From Methylobacterium sp. WSM2598 (GTDB taxonomy: Bacteria > Pseudomonadota > Alphaproteobacteria > Rhizobiales > Beijerinckiaceae), in the NCBI RefSeq assembly GCF_000379105.1, contig NZ_KB900609.1:3457689-3521688 (forward strand): 64,000 nucleotides of DNA, read 5' to 3'. The notes beneath the pieces are model-generated. The model was not told where the DNA came from. It worked only from the letters and a program-made list of their open reading frames with translations, and did no database searches. Below are positions 17,807-26,135 of this stretch, in pieces. A program made the translations under genes and the position numbers. Position 1 is the first letter of the stretch, and each line of letters begins with the position of its first letter.

Positions 17807-19054
17807 GACCGCGCGCTCCTGGTGGAGCATCTCGATCTGCTGCTCGGTGTAGCCGAGGTCGCGCAGCACCTCGTCGGTGTGCTCGCCGAGGAGCGGCGAC
17901 GCCTTGACCTCGACCTTGAGGTCCGAGAACTTGATCGGGCTGCCGACGGTCAGGTACTTGCCGAGCTGCGGGTGCTGCACCTCGACGATCGAGCCGCTCG
18001 CCCGCAGCGACTTGTCCGCGGCGATCTCCTTCATGGACAGCACCGGCGCGCAGGGGATGTCGAACTTGCGCAGGATGTCCACGGCCTCGTACTTGGTCTT
18101 GTCGGCCAGCCAGCTCTCGATGAAGGCGAAGATCTCGAAGATCTTGTCCTGGCGGGCGCGGGCGGTGTTGTAGGCCGGATCCTCGATCCACTCCTCCTTG
18201 CCGAGGGCGCGGCAGATCGGGGCCCAGGCGTGGCCCTGGATCGTGAAGTAGATGTAGGCGTTGGGATCGGTCTCCCAGCCCTTGCACTTCAGCACCCAGC
18301 CGGGCTGGCCGCCGCCGCCCGCGTTGCCGCCGCGCGGCACCGCGTCGCTGAACTCGCCGTGCGGGTATTGCGGGTACTCTTCCAGGTAGCCGAGCGCGTC
18401 GAGGCGCTGCTGGTCGCGCAGCTTGACGCGGCAGAGGTTGAGCACCGCGTCCTGCATCGACACGGCCACCTTCTGGCCCTTGCCGGTCTTGTTGCGGGCG
18501 TGCAGCGCCGTGAGGATGCCGATCGCGAGGTGCATGCCGGTGTTCGAATCACCGAGCGCCGCGCCGCTCACGGTCGGGGGGCCGTCCCAGAAGCCGGTCG
18601 TCGAGGCCGCGCCGCCCGCGCACTGCGCCACGTTCTCGTAGACCTTCAGGTCCTCGTAGTGGTGGCCCTCGCTGAAGCCCTTCACCGAGGCGACGATCAT
18701 GCCCGGGTTGAGCTCGTTGATCCGGGCCCAGGAGAAGCCCATGCGGTCGAGGGCGCCGGGGCCGAAATTCTCGACGAGGACGTCGGATTCCTTGATCAGC
18801 TTCTCCAGGACTTCCTTGCCCTGCGGGGTCTTGGTGTCGAGGGTGAGCGAGCGCTTGTTGGAGTTCAGCATCGTGAAGTAGAGCGCGTCCGCATCCTCGA
18901 CGTGCCGCAGCTGGGTGCGGGTGACGTCGCCTGCGCCGGGCCGCTCCACCTTGATCACGTCCGCGCCGAACCAGGCGAGGAGCTGGGTGCAGGCCGGCCC
19001 GGCCTGGACGTGCGTGAAGTCGATGATCTTGATGCCTTCGAGGGGCTTGCTCAT
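17804..19054 (-). CDS. frc: formyl-CoA:oxalate CoA-transferase
   Basis: A class III CoA-transferase that moves CoA from formyl-CoA to oxalate, making the oxalyl-CoA used by Oxc. The catalytic aspartate is Asp169 in LGDSNTGMH, at the same number as in Oxalobacter Frc. The glycine-rich lid [12 protein letters not shown] (about 242-253) and the CoA-site segments [13 protein letters not shown] and [16 protein letters not shown] are present. The ATG at 19054 has a GGAGG 8 bases upstream; the in-frame ATG 54 bases earlier has none. The 416-residue length is slightly short of 428. The stop lies inside a dispersed repeat. It is convergent to the oxc module and next to a PAS protein and a GntR regulator. 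Confidence 0.95.
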   Translation of the reverse strand: MSKPLEGIKIIDFTHVQAGPACTQLLAWFGADVIKVERPGAGDVTRTQLRHVEDADALYFTMLNSNKRSLTLDTKTPQGKEVLEKLIKESDVLVENFGPGALDRMGFSWARINELNPGMIVASVKGFSEGHHYEDLKVYENVAQCAGGAASTTGFWDGPPTVSGAALGDSNTGMHLAIGILTALHARNKTGKGQKVAVSMQDAVLNLCRVKLRDQQRLDALGYLEEYPQYPHGEFSDAVPRGGNAGGGGQPGWVLKCKGWETDPNAYIYFTIQGHAWAPICRALGKEEWIEDPAYNTARARQDKIFEIFAFIESWLADKTKYEAVDILRKFDIPCAPVLSMKEIAADKSLRASGSIVEVQHPQLGKYLTVGSPIKFSDLKVEVKASPLLGEHTDEVLRDLGYTEQQIEMLHQERAV

Positions 19055-19240
19055 GAGGACATTCCTCCGTTTGCAGATCGGCGGCTCATCCCGCCTTGTG
19101 ACAATCACACGGCCGCTTCGGCCCGTGTCGCTGAGCAGGGTTCGGACGAGAGCCTCGCGGCCGCCCGGCGAAACCTGCGATAACTTGGGATTTCTCTTGA
19201 GAAGCGGGCGGACCAGGGCCGCCCTCTTCGACGAGACCGG

Positions 19241-19669
19241 TCAGCCGACCGCTTCGAGGTCGCTGATGCGCTGGCGCAGCGCCTTCTCCTCGGCCCAGCG
19301 GCTGGTCTCGTCCCGGATCGACGCCACGATGCCGGTCACGACGCCCTCCGGGCCGTGCAGCAGCCCGACCGTGAAGGCGATCGACAGCGAGCGCCCGTCC
19401 TTGTGCAAGGCGGGCACCCGCAGGAGCGTGGTGCCGTACTTGGTCACGCCCGTCGCCATGGTCTTGGCGTAGCCGTCCCAGTGACGCCGACGGTGGCGCT
19501 CCGGCGTGATCAGGTCGAGGGTCTCCCCGAGCGCCTCCCGCTTGGTGAAGCCGAAGATGCGCTCGGCGGCCGCGTTCCAGGCCGTGATCCGTCCCTCCGC
19601 GTCGGAGACCACGATGGCGTCGCCCACCGCCTCCACGACTTGCTCGTAATCGCACTCAGCCACTATCAT
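19241..19669 (-). CDS. single PAS-domain sensor protein
   Basis: A 142-residue cytosolic protein that is one PAS domain plus a short C-terminal helix. The motifs VEAVGDAIVVSDAEGRITAWNAAAERIFGFTKREALGETLDLI, TPERHRRRHWDGY and the PAC-like end GVVTGIVASIRDETSRWAEEKALRQRI match PAS proteins that precede kinases, but no output domain follows. It could act as a stand-alone regulator or a decoy sensor. It lies just upstream of frc in the same direction (187 bases apart) and divergent from the GntR gene, so a link with oxalate control is possible but unproven. The beginning MIVAECDY could instead start at an inner GTG. Confidence 0.78.
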   Translation of the reverse strand: MIVAECDYEQVVEAVGDAIVVSDAEGRITAWNAAAERIFGFTKREALGETLDLITPERHRRRHWDGYAKTMATGVTKYGTTLLRVPALHKDGRSLSIAFTVGLLHGPEGVVTGIVASIRDETSRWAEEKALRQRISDLEAVG

Positions 19670-19880
19670 CCGCGTTCATCCCGCGTTGATTTCCACTCGA
19701 TCGTCCCGCTCATCCGCCCGGTCACGCGTCGCGCCGGGCCGCAGGTCTTCGGCGAGGTGAGCCTTCAGGCAACATTGGCGTGCGGATTACCGTCATTCTC
19801 TGCGGTCCTCCCGGTTTCGTCTCGCCAGAAAGCGGGCCTCTTCGTGGAGGTCGCCAGCGAGTATTTTGTCTTGTTGTGTT

Positions 19881-19896
19881 GGCATGTGGTATGCCA
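19881..19896. promoter_or_regulatory. putative GntR operator upstream of the GntR gene
   Basis: GGCATGTGGTATGCC is an inverted repeat with 5-base arms and contains TGGTATGCCA, close to the CTGGTATACAG site upstream of oxc. It lies between the divergent PAS gene and the GntR gene, where autoregulation would be expected. Motif-level inference only. Confidence 0.35.
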
Positions 19897-20034
19897 GGAT
19901 CCAGGCGATGTCAAGCGGCGGATCCGCGGGCATCGGGCCGGCGGGGGCTCCGTCGGCGCGGGGGGCGGAGGGAACGGATCGGGGCGGCCGTCGGAAGCGG
20001 CCCCGCCGGGCCCGCCGGGCAGGGAGACGCACAG

Positions 20035-20736
20035 GTGCGCGAGATGGTGAGGTCGCAGGAATTCACGGTGACGCCGATCGTCGCTTCGGCGAATCTGCGC
20101 ACGCTCGTCTACGAGGCGCTGAAGGCGGCGATCGCCGAGATGGACATCTACGGGAGTCCGGAGGAGATCCGCCTCGACGAGCGCCGGCTGGCGCGGGACC
20201 TCGGGGTGAGCCGCACCCCGGTGCGGGAGGCCTTCACGGTGCTGGAGCAGGAGGGCTTCGTGCGCTCCGAGGCGCGCCGCGGGGTCTTCGTGGTCCGCAA
20301 GACGCGCCGGCAGATCATCGACATGATTCACGCCTGGGCGGCGCTGGAGGGCATGGCGGCCCGGCTGGCCTGCCAGCGCGCCACGGATGCGGAGCTGGCC
20401 GGGCTGGAGACGCTCTTCGCCGACTTCCTCGAACGCCCGCCCGCCGACAGCCTCGACGCCTATTCGGACGCGAACCTGCGCTTCCACCAAGCGGTGATCG
20501 CGCTCGGCCAGTGCAAGATCGTGGAGGCGATGTCGGGCACCCTGATGATCCACGTGCGCGGCATCCGCCGGGTGGCGATCCGGGCCGAGGGCCGGGCCGA
20601 CCGCTCGAATGCCGAGCACCGCGCGATCCTGCGCGCCCTGCGCGGGCGCGACGGCGACGGGGCCGAGGCGCTGGTGCGGGCGCACGGGCTCGGGCTCGCG
20701 GCGCATGTCGAGCGCTTCGGCGACGCGCTCGGCTGA
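20035..20736 (+). CDS. FadR-subfamily GntR transcriptional regulator, probably of the oxalate genes
   Basis: A DNA-binding repressor or activator of 233 residues. The winged helix is at about 30-85 (LRTLVYEALKAAIAEM..., ERRLARDLGVSRTPVREAFTVLEQEGFVRSEARRGVFV). The all-helical FCD ligand-binding domain follows (HAWAALEGMAARLAC, DANLRFHQAVIALGQCKIVEAM, AEHRAILRALRGRDGDGAEALVRAH). The conserved Asp/His positions of FCD metal sites are present. The GTG at 20035 has AGGGAG 8 bases upstream, while the ATG at 20044 is too far from it. The ligand is not visible, but the position beside frc suggests an oxalate- or formyl-CoA-linked signal. Confidence 0.85.
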   Translation: MREMVRSQEFTVTPIVASANLRTLVYEALKAAIAEMDIYGSPEEIRLDERRLARDLGVSRTPVREAFTVLEQEGFVRSEARRGVFVVRKTRRQIIDMIHAWAALEGMAARLACQRATDAELAGLETLFADFLERPPADSLDAYSDANLRFHQAVIALGQCKIVEAMSGTLMIHVRGIRRVAIRAEGRADRSNAEHRAILRALRGRDGDGAEALVRAHGLGLAAHVERFGDALG

Positions 20737-20881
20737 GCCGGGCCCCCTGCCGCACCGCGCCGCAGGGCGCCCGCGCCGGGGCGGGGTGCCAACCATTCGC
20801 CGGGAGCGGCATTGTCCCCGCAGAGCCCGTCTCGGCGCCCGCTGGGCGCGGACGGCCCGGCAGGAAGGCCAGAGCCCCGCG

Positions 20882-22357
20882 ATGACGCCCCTCCCCTTCG
20901 ACAACAGCTACGCCCGCTTCCCCGCGCGGTTCTTCGCCCGCACCGACCCGACGCCGGTCCCGGCGCCGCGGCTGATCCGGCTGAACCGGGCGCTCGCGGA
21001 GGCGCTGAGCCTCGACCCGGACTGGCTCGCGAGCCCCGACGGGGTGGCGATGCTGTCCGGCAACCGCATGCCGGCCGGGGCGGAGCCGATCGCTACCGCC
21101 TATGCGGGCCACCAGTTCGGCCACCTCGTGCCCCAGCTCGGCGACGGGCGGGCGATCCTGCTCGGCGAGGTCGTCGACCGGACCGGGATCCGGCGCGACA
21201 TCCAGCTCAAGGGCGCGGGCCCGACTCCCTTCTCGCGCAGCGGCGACGGGCGGGCCGCGCTGGGGCCGGTCCTGCGCGAATACGTGGTCAGCGAGGCGAT
21301 GGCGGCGCTCGGCATCCCGACCACCCGGGCGCTCGCCGCGGTGGCGACCGGGGACCGGGTGATCCGCGAGCGGGTGCTGCCGGGCGCCATCCTCACCCGC
21401 GTCGCCTCGAGCCACATCCGGGTCGGCACCTTCCAGTTCTTCGCGATCCGCCGCGACACCGAGGGCGTGCGGGCGCTGGCCGACCACGTCATCGCCCGGC
21501 ACTACCCGGACCTCGCCGGGGAGGCGAATCCCTACCCGGCCCTGCTGTCGGCGGTGATCGCCCGCCAGGCGGCGCTGGTGGCGCAGTGGCTCTGCGTCGG
21601 CTTCATCCACGGGGTGATGAACACCGACAACATGTCGGTGGCGGGCGAGACCATCGATTACGGCCCCTGCGCCTTCCTGGACGCCTACGACCCGCGGACC
21701 AAGTTCAGCGCCATCGACGAGCACGGCCGCTACGCCTACGGGAACCAGCCGATGATCGCGCAGTGGAACCTCGCGCGCCTCGCCGAATCGCTGCTCGCGC
21801 TGTTCGGCGAGGACACCGAGGCGGCGATCCGGGACGCGCAGGACCGGCTCGCTTCCTTCCCGGCCCTGTTCGAGAGCGCCTATCACGGGGGCCTCGGGCG
21901 CAAGCTCGGCCTCCTGGAGGAGCGGGAGGAGGATGTGGGCCTCGCCAGCGACCTCCTGACCGCGATGGCCGAGAACGCGGCGGATTTCACCCTGACCTTC
22001 CGGCATCTCGGGGCCGCGGCCGCCGACCCGGCGGCGGAGCGCGCCGTGCGCGACCTGTTCGTCGACCCGACCGCCTTCGACGCCTGGGCCCCGCGCTGGC
22101 GGGCGCGCCTCGCGGCGGAGCCGATGCCGGGCCCGGAGCGGCGGGCGGCGATGGACCGGGTCAACCCGCGCTTCATCCCGCGCAACCACCAGGTCGAGGC
22201 GGTGATCGAGGCGGCGATCGAGCGGGACGATGTCGCCCCGTTCGGCGAGTTGGTGGAGGTGCTGAGCGAGCCCTACGCCGAGCAGCCGGAGCGCGCCCGC
22301 TACGCCGAGCCGCCGCAGGAGCACGAGCGGGTACTCAGGACCTTCTGCGGCACCTGA
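20882..22357 (+). CDS. selO: SelO/YdiU protein adenylyltransferase (pseudokinase)
   Basis: A member of the SelO (UPF0061) pseudokinase family that transfers AMP to Ser, Thr or Tyr of target proteins in redox homeostasis. Hallmark stretches are YAGHQFGHLVPQLGDGRAILLGEV, IQLKGAGPTPFSRSGDGRAALGPVLREYVVSEAM, GIPTTRALAAVATGD, GFIHGVMNTDNMSVAGETIDYGPCAFLDAY and INPRF-like RVNPRFIPRNHQVEAVIEAA. The start ATG (MTPLPFDNSYARFP) fits the family N-terminus. The 491-residue length is full. It lacks the selenocysteine tail of animal SelO, as bacterial members do, though a Cys near the end (TFCGT) is in the corresponding place. The stop TGA is the first triplet of a dispersed repeat. Confidence 0.92.
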   Translation: MTPLPFDNSYARFPARFFARTDPTPVPAPRLIRLNRALAEALSLDPDWLASPDGVAMLSGNRMPAGAEPIATAYAGHQFGHLVPQLGDGRAILLGEVVDRTGIRRDIQLKGAGPTPFSRSGDGRAALGPVLREYVVSEAMAALGIPTTRALAAVATGDRVIRERVLPGAILTRVASSHIRVGTFQFFAIRRDTEGVRALADHVIARHYPDLAGEANPYPALLSAVIARQAALVAQWLCVGFIHGVMNTDNMSVAGETIDYGPCAFLDAYDPRTKFSAIDEHGRYAYGNQPMIAQWNLARLAESLLALFGEDTEAAIRDAQDRLASFPALFESAYHGGLGRKLGLLEEREEDVGLASDLLTAMAENAADFTLTFRHLGAAAADPAAERAVRDLFVDPTAFDAWAPRWRARLAAEPMPGPERRAAMDRVNPRFIPRNHQVEAVIEAAIERDDVAPFGELVEVLSEPYAEQPERARYAEPPQEHERVLRTFCGT

Positions 22358-22455
22358 TCCGGGATCCGGTTGATCCGAGCGGATCCCGCGCCCGCGCGGC
22401 GCGTGAGCCAAGCCCCAATCCGCTCTCCCGAAGGGATCGAGCGGATGTGGGATGC
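22355..22455 (+). repeat. dispersed palindromic repeat, copy 3
   Basis: Begins with TGATCC, where TGA is the selO stop. The first palindrome is GGGATCCGGTTGATCCGAGCGGATCCC-like, followed by the CGCGCGGCGCGTGAGC linker and the AATCCGC...GCGGATGTG arm pair (second type). Confidence 0.85.
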
Positions 22456-22745
22456 GAGAGCGCCCATCGTTCGCCGTCCGGCACGACCCACGCGCCGATC
22501 GGCGAGGACGGGGGGACGAGGCCGCGCACCCGTCCGGCCTGGATCCGCCGCCGACGAACGGCCCGTGGGGCCGGACGGTGAGGGCATCCAGCCGCGGCGG
22601 GGGAGGTGTCTCGGACCATCCGGTCAGCACGATTCTCAACGCCGCCGCCGCCGACTTCGCCGACCGGATTGCCGGGAACCGCCTCGCCAGCCGGACGGGT
22701 CATGGTCGGCCAGGAGGGGGGCGCGGAGCCCGAAGGCGGGCGGAG
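22456..22745. other. non-coding stretch beyond repeat copy 3
   Basis: GC-rich, without a plausible gene. A stretch near 22550 (GACGAACGGCCCGTGGGG) has a faint likeness to sequence downstream of repeat copy 6 near 51240, possibly coincidental. Confidence 0.3.
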
Positions 22746-23180
22746 TCACCGCGGCGAAGGGTCCCCCGCGCCCCCGGCCTTCGGGCCCGAGCCCAGTTTC
22801 CGCTTCTGCTCCTCGGCCAGGGCCTTGTAGTCGTAGGTCGGGTAGAACTCGGTCCGGTAGGGACCCCAGGCGGTGTTCTCCAGCGCGACGTTGACGTCCC
22901 GCAGCTTCGCGGGCGGCACCCGCAGCGTCACCACCTGGCCGATGCCCATCACCACGTACCAGGACACGACCTCGGTGCCGGCCGGCGGGAACTGGTCGTA
23001 GTAGCCGTTCTTCTGCAGCTGCGCGTTGATCTCGTGAAGGTTCTTCGACTGGTCGTGCTTGAGGAACACGGTGAGCAGCACCGCGTCGTTGCCCGCCGCG
23101 GGCGCCGTCTGGGCCGCGGCGGGACCGAGGCCGCAGGCGACCAGACCGGCCGCCAGGACCGCACGTGTGAGACCGTTCAT
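22746..23180 (-). CDS. secreted hypothetical protein, 144 aa
   Basis: Has a clear Sec signal peptide (MNGLTRAVLAAGLVACGLGPAAAQ). The mature part contains NDAVLLTVFLKHDQSKNLHEINAQLQKNGYYDQFPPAGTEVVSWYVVMGIGQVVTLRVP followed by LRDVNVALENTAWGPYRTEFYPTYDYKALAEEQ. The mix of strands and helices suggests a small alpha+beta periplasmic domain. No enzyme motif, lipobox or membrane anchor. GAGG lies 6 bases before the ATG at 23180. I do not recognise a named family. It is downstream of a lytic transglycosylase in the same direction, 83 bases apart, so it may be co-transcribed with it. Confidence 0.72.
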   Translation of the reverse strand: MNGLTRAVLAAGLVACGLGPAAAQTAPAAGNDAVLLTVFLKHDQSKNLHEINAQLQKNGYYDQFPPAGTEVVSWYVVMGIGQVVTLRVPPAKLRDVNVALENTAWGPYRTEFYPTYDYKALAEEQKRKLGSGPKAGGAGDPSPR

Positions 23181-23263
23181 ATCATCCTCGCGGACACGCG
23201 ACCCGCCCCTAATTGCGGGCGGAACGGCGCGCGGCAAGGGGCCTCGGCGCATCCGGGCCGGCG

Positions 23264-24535
23264 TCAGCGCGTCTCCCGCAGGCGATCGAGGAGGGCGGCG
23301 TCGGCGTAGCCGTCCGGCACCAGCCCGGCGGCCGCCTGGAAGGCGCGGATCGCGGCCCGGGTCTTGGGGCCGATCCGCCCGTCGACGCCGCCCGCCGGGT
23401 GCCCCCGCGCCTCCAGCCGGGCCTGCAGGTCGCGGCGCTCGTCGCGGCTGAGCGGCCGGTCCCCGCGCGGCCACGCGCCGACGAGGGGCCCCTCCCCGCG
23501 CAGCCGGTCGGAGAGGTGCGAGACGGCGAGCGCGTAGGCGAAGGAGGCGTTGTAGCGCGTGATCGCCCGGAAGCCCGGCAGGAGCAGGAAGGCCGGGCCG
23601 CGCGCGCCGGCCGGCAGGACGAGCCGCGCCGGGACGCCGGTGGCCGCGAAGGGCTGCCCGTCCGCCCGGCGCAGGCCGAGCCGCGCCCAGGATTCGAGCG
23701 GGCGCTCGGTGGTCTCGTCCGCGAGCGCGTAGGCGAAGCCCGGCGGCAGCGCGACCTCGTAGCCCCAGGGCGCGCCGGCCGGCCAGCCCTCCGCGCTCAG
23801 GTAGTGCGCCGTCGCCGCGAGCGCGTCGGCGGGCGAGTGCCAGATGTCGCGCCGGCCGTCGCCGTCGAAATCCACCGCGTAGCGGAGATAGGTGGTCGGC
23901 ATGAACTGCGTGTGGCCCATCGCGCCGGCCCAGGACCCGGTCAGGTCCGCGACCGGCGCGTCGCCCTGCGCGGCGATCCGCAGGGCGGCGGCGAGCTCGT
24001 CGCGCCAGGAGGCGGCGCGGGCGGGGTCCGCGCAGGCCAGGGTCGCCAGGGAGCGCAGCACGGGCCGCACCTTGCCGGGCTTGTCGAGCACGGCGCCGTA
24101 GCCGGATTCGATGCCCCAGATCGCGAGCAGCACGAAGCGGTCGACGCCGTAGCGCGCCTCGATGCGGGCCAGGACCGGCTCCCACGCGGCCAGCTTGGCG
24201 CGGCCATCGGCGACGGTCTCGTCCTTCACCGCCGCGTCGAGGTAGTCCCAGAGCGGCTTCTCGAACTCGGATTGGTGGCCGGCCGCGGCCAGCACCTCGG
24301 GATCCGGCGCGAGGTCCCCGAGGAGGGCGGACGCGGTCGCCTCGGGCACGCCGCGGCCGGTCGCCTCGGCGGCGAGGTCCGTCAGGCAGTGCGCGAAGCC
24401 CGGCACGGCCTCGCCGGCGGGGGGCGGCGCGTCCTGGGCGAGGACCCGATGCGGCGCCGCGAGGGCGACCAGGAGGGCCCGGAGAAGGATTTGAGCCGGC
24501 CTCGCGCGCCGGCGGGAGAGGGGGAGCGGGGGCAT
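23264..24535 (-). CDS. MltB-type lytic murein transglycosylase with peptidoglycan-binding domain
   Basis: Cleaves peptidoglycan between MurNAc and GlcNAc with formation of 1,6-anhydro ends. A basic N-terminus and hydrophobic stretch (QILLRALLVALAAPHRVLA) form a signal peptide. The catalytic Glu143 lies in the family motif AIWGIESGYG, followed by GAMGHTQFMPTTYLRYAVDFDGDGRRDIWHSPADALAATAHYL, diagnostic of MltB-like enzymes. A C-terminal PG-binding-1 domain (about 360-420: LQARLEARGHPAGGVDGRIGPKTRAAIRAFQAAAGLVPDGYAD) completes the usual architecture. The 423-residue length is normal. There is no lipobox Cys, so it is soluble in the periplasm. Confidence 0.92.
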   Translation of the reverse strand: MPPLPLSRRRARPAQILLRALLVALAAPHRVLAQDAPPPAGEAVPGFAHCLTDLAAEATGRGVPEATASALLGDLAPDPEVLAAAGHQSEFEKPLWDYLDAAVKDETVADGRAKLAAWEPVLARIEARYGVDRFVLLAIWGIESGYGAVLDKPGKVRPVLRSLATLACADPARAASWRDELAAALRIAAQGDAPVADLTGSWAGAMGHTQFMPTTYLRYAVDFDGDGRRDIWHSPADALAATAHYLSAEGWPAGAPWGYEVALPPGFAYALADETTERPLESWARLGLRRADGQPFAATGVPARLVLPAGARGPAFLLLPGFRAITRYNASFAYALAVSHLSDRLRGEGPLVGAWPRGDRPLSRDERRDLQARLEARGHPAGGVDGRIGPKTRAAIRAFQAAAGLVPDGYADAALLDRLRETR

Positions 24536-24597
24536 GCCGTCACCACGCCGCGCGGCCGCCCGTCCGTCAAGCGCGGTCCCGCCGGGCGGAAAGGACC

Positions 24598-25305
24598 TCA
24601 GCGCGAGGGTCCGGACGCCCCGTCCGCCTCCGGCGCCCGTCCCTCCCCCTCCGCCAGCCGCGCCACCAGGAGCGCCTGGGTGCGCGCCACGTGCCGCGCC
24701 ATCAGGAGGCGGGCGGCCTCGGCGTCGCGCGCGCGCAGGGCCGCCAGGATGGCGCGGTGCTCGGCGAGCGACTCGTCGAGCCGCCCGCCCGTGTCGAGGG
24801 CGAGGTTGCGCGCGCGCTCCAGCCGCACGAAGGCCCGCTCATGCGCCTCCGCCACGGCCGGACTGCGCGCGGCGGCCACGATCAGGCGGTGCGCCTGGCG
24901 GTTGAGGCGCACGTAGGCGTCGCGGTCCTCGCGCAGGGCCTCCATCGCCTCCTGCAGGCGCGCGAGGCGGGCGAGGTCGCCCTCGCTCATCCGCTCCGCG
25001 GCGAGGCCCGCGCCGTAGCTCTCGAGCGCCGCCTCCAGCTCGAACAGGGGCACCAGCCCGGCCGGGTCGAGGCGCGACACCAGGGCGGCCCGGTTCCGGC
25101 GCAGCGTCACCAGCCCCTCGCCCGCGAGCAGCTTCAGCGCCTCCCGGATCGGCGTGCGCGAGATGCCGAGGCGCCGCGCCAGATCGGGCTCGTTCAGCGC
25201 CTCGCCGGGCCGCAGGCGGTTGAGCAGGATCAGGCGGCGGAGCTCCGCCGCCGCGTGCTCGGTGAGGGAGGGGGCGGGGCGCGCGGGCGCGCTCCCGCGG
25301 GTCAT
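24598..25305 (-). CDS. FadR-subfamily GntR regulator of the ABC operon
   Basis: A 235-residue winged-helix repressor (AAAELRRLILLNRLRPGEALNEPDLARRLGISRTPIREALKLLAGEGLVTLRRNRAALVSRL, about residues 15-80) plus an FCD effector domain (FELEAALESYGAGLAAERMSEGDLARL, RLNRQAHRLIVAAARSPAVAEAH, AEHRAILAALRARDAEAARLLMARHV). Its ATG overlaps the TGA of the preceding permease gene (ATGA), so it is the last gene of that operon and translationally coupled. Such an arrangement implies it senses the transported substrate or a breakdown product and controls the operon and/or the divergent amidase. The ligand is unknown. Confidence 0.88.
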   Translation of the reverse strand: MTRGSAPARPAPSLTEHAAAELRRLILLNRLRPGEALNEPDLARRLGISRTPIREALKLLAGEGLVTLRRNRAALVSRLDPAGLVPLFELEAALESYGAGLAAERMSEGDLARLARLQEAMEALREDRDAYVRLNRQAHRLIVAAARSPAVAEAHERAFVRLERARNLALDTGGRLDESLAEHRAILAALRARDAEAARLLMARHVARTQALLVARLAEGEGRAPEADGASGPSR

Positions 25306-26126
25306 GCCAGCCGCTTCGACAGGCCCGTCAGCCGCTCCATCACGGCGATGCCCGCCATGGTGGCGACGATCAGCACGCCGGAGAGCGCCGCGATGGTGAC
25401 GTCGAGGCGCCCCTCCAGGTCCTGCCACATCCGGATCGGCAGCATGTCGGTCGCCGCGTCGCGCAGGAACAGGGAGACCGGGATGTTGTCGAACGAGGCC
25501 ATGAAGGCGAGGAAGCCGCCCGACAGGACCCCCGGCCGGATCAGCGGCAGGGTGATGCGGCGCAGCGTGTAGAGCCGCGAGGCGCCGAGGCTCGCCGAGC
25601 CCTCGAGCAGCACCGGCTGGAGCTGGGTCAGCGCCGCGACGGTGTTGCGCACCACGTAGGGCACGCAGACCACCGTGTGGCCGATCACCAGCGTCGTCAC
25701 GGAGACCGGCCAGCCGAGGAGCGAGAAGAACATCAGGCTGGAGAGCCCGAAGGCCAGGGCCGGCAGGACGAGGGGCGAGAGGAACAGGCTGTCGAGGAGC
25801 CGCGCCGCGAGGCGCGGCGAGCGCGCCACGGCGAGCGAGGCCATGACCCCGAGCCCCACCGAGAGCAGGGTCGCGGCCGCCGCGACGGTGAGGCTGTTGC
25901 GCAGGGCGAAGTGCAGCTGCCACGCCTCGGCGAGTTCCCCGTACCAGCGCAGGGAATAGCCCGGCGGCGGGAAGCGCAGCGACAGGCCGTCCGTGAAGGA
26001 CACGACCAGCACGATCACGGTCGGGGCCAGGAGCAGGATCAGCGCCGCGCCCGCGAGGAGCGCGACCGCGATCTCGAAGCTGAGCCGGTCGAGGGCGCCG
26101 GGCGGGCGGGACATCGGGCGGGACAT
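25302..26126 (-). CDS. ABC transporter permease, PotC type
   Basis: One of two inner-membrane subunits of a spermidine/putrescine-class (PotABCD-like) uptake system. Six membrane helices are visible, starting at LSFEIAVALLAGAALILLLAP. The EAA loop is EGSASLGASRLYTLRRITLPLIRPGVLSGG (about 180-210). The 274-residue length is usual. A tandem MSRPMSRPPG start gives two in-frame ATGs; the first is kept. It lies 10 bases after the sister permease, and its stop overlaps the following GntR gene. It is not an amino-acid-type (HisMQ) permease. Confidence 0.9.
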   Translation of the reverse strand: MSRPMSRPPGALDRLSFEIAVALLAGAALILLLAPTVIVLVVSFTDGLSLRFPPPGYSLRWYGELAEAWQLHFALRNSLTVAAAATLLSVGLGVMASLAVARSPRLAARLLDSLFLSPLVLPALAFGLSSLMFFSLLGWPVSVTTLVIGHTVVCVPYVVRNTVAALTQLQPVLLEGSASLGASRLYTLRRITLPLIRPGVLSGGFLAFMASFDNIPVSLFLRDAATDMLPIRMWQDLEGRLDVTIAALSGVLIVATMAGIAVMERLTGLSKRLA

Positions 26127-26135
26127 CGGGCGGCC

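Noticed and set aside
19106..19130. Hairpin CACACGGCCGCTTCGGCCCGTGTC upstream of frc as a terminator or riboswitch
   Set aside because: No T-run and no conserved riboswitch core; may be a chance GC hairpin.
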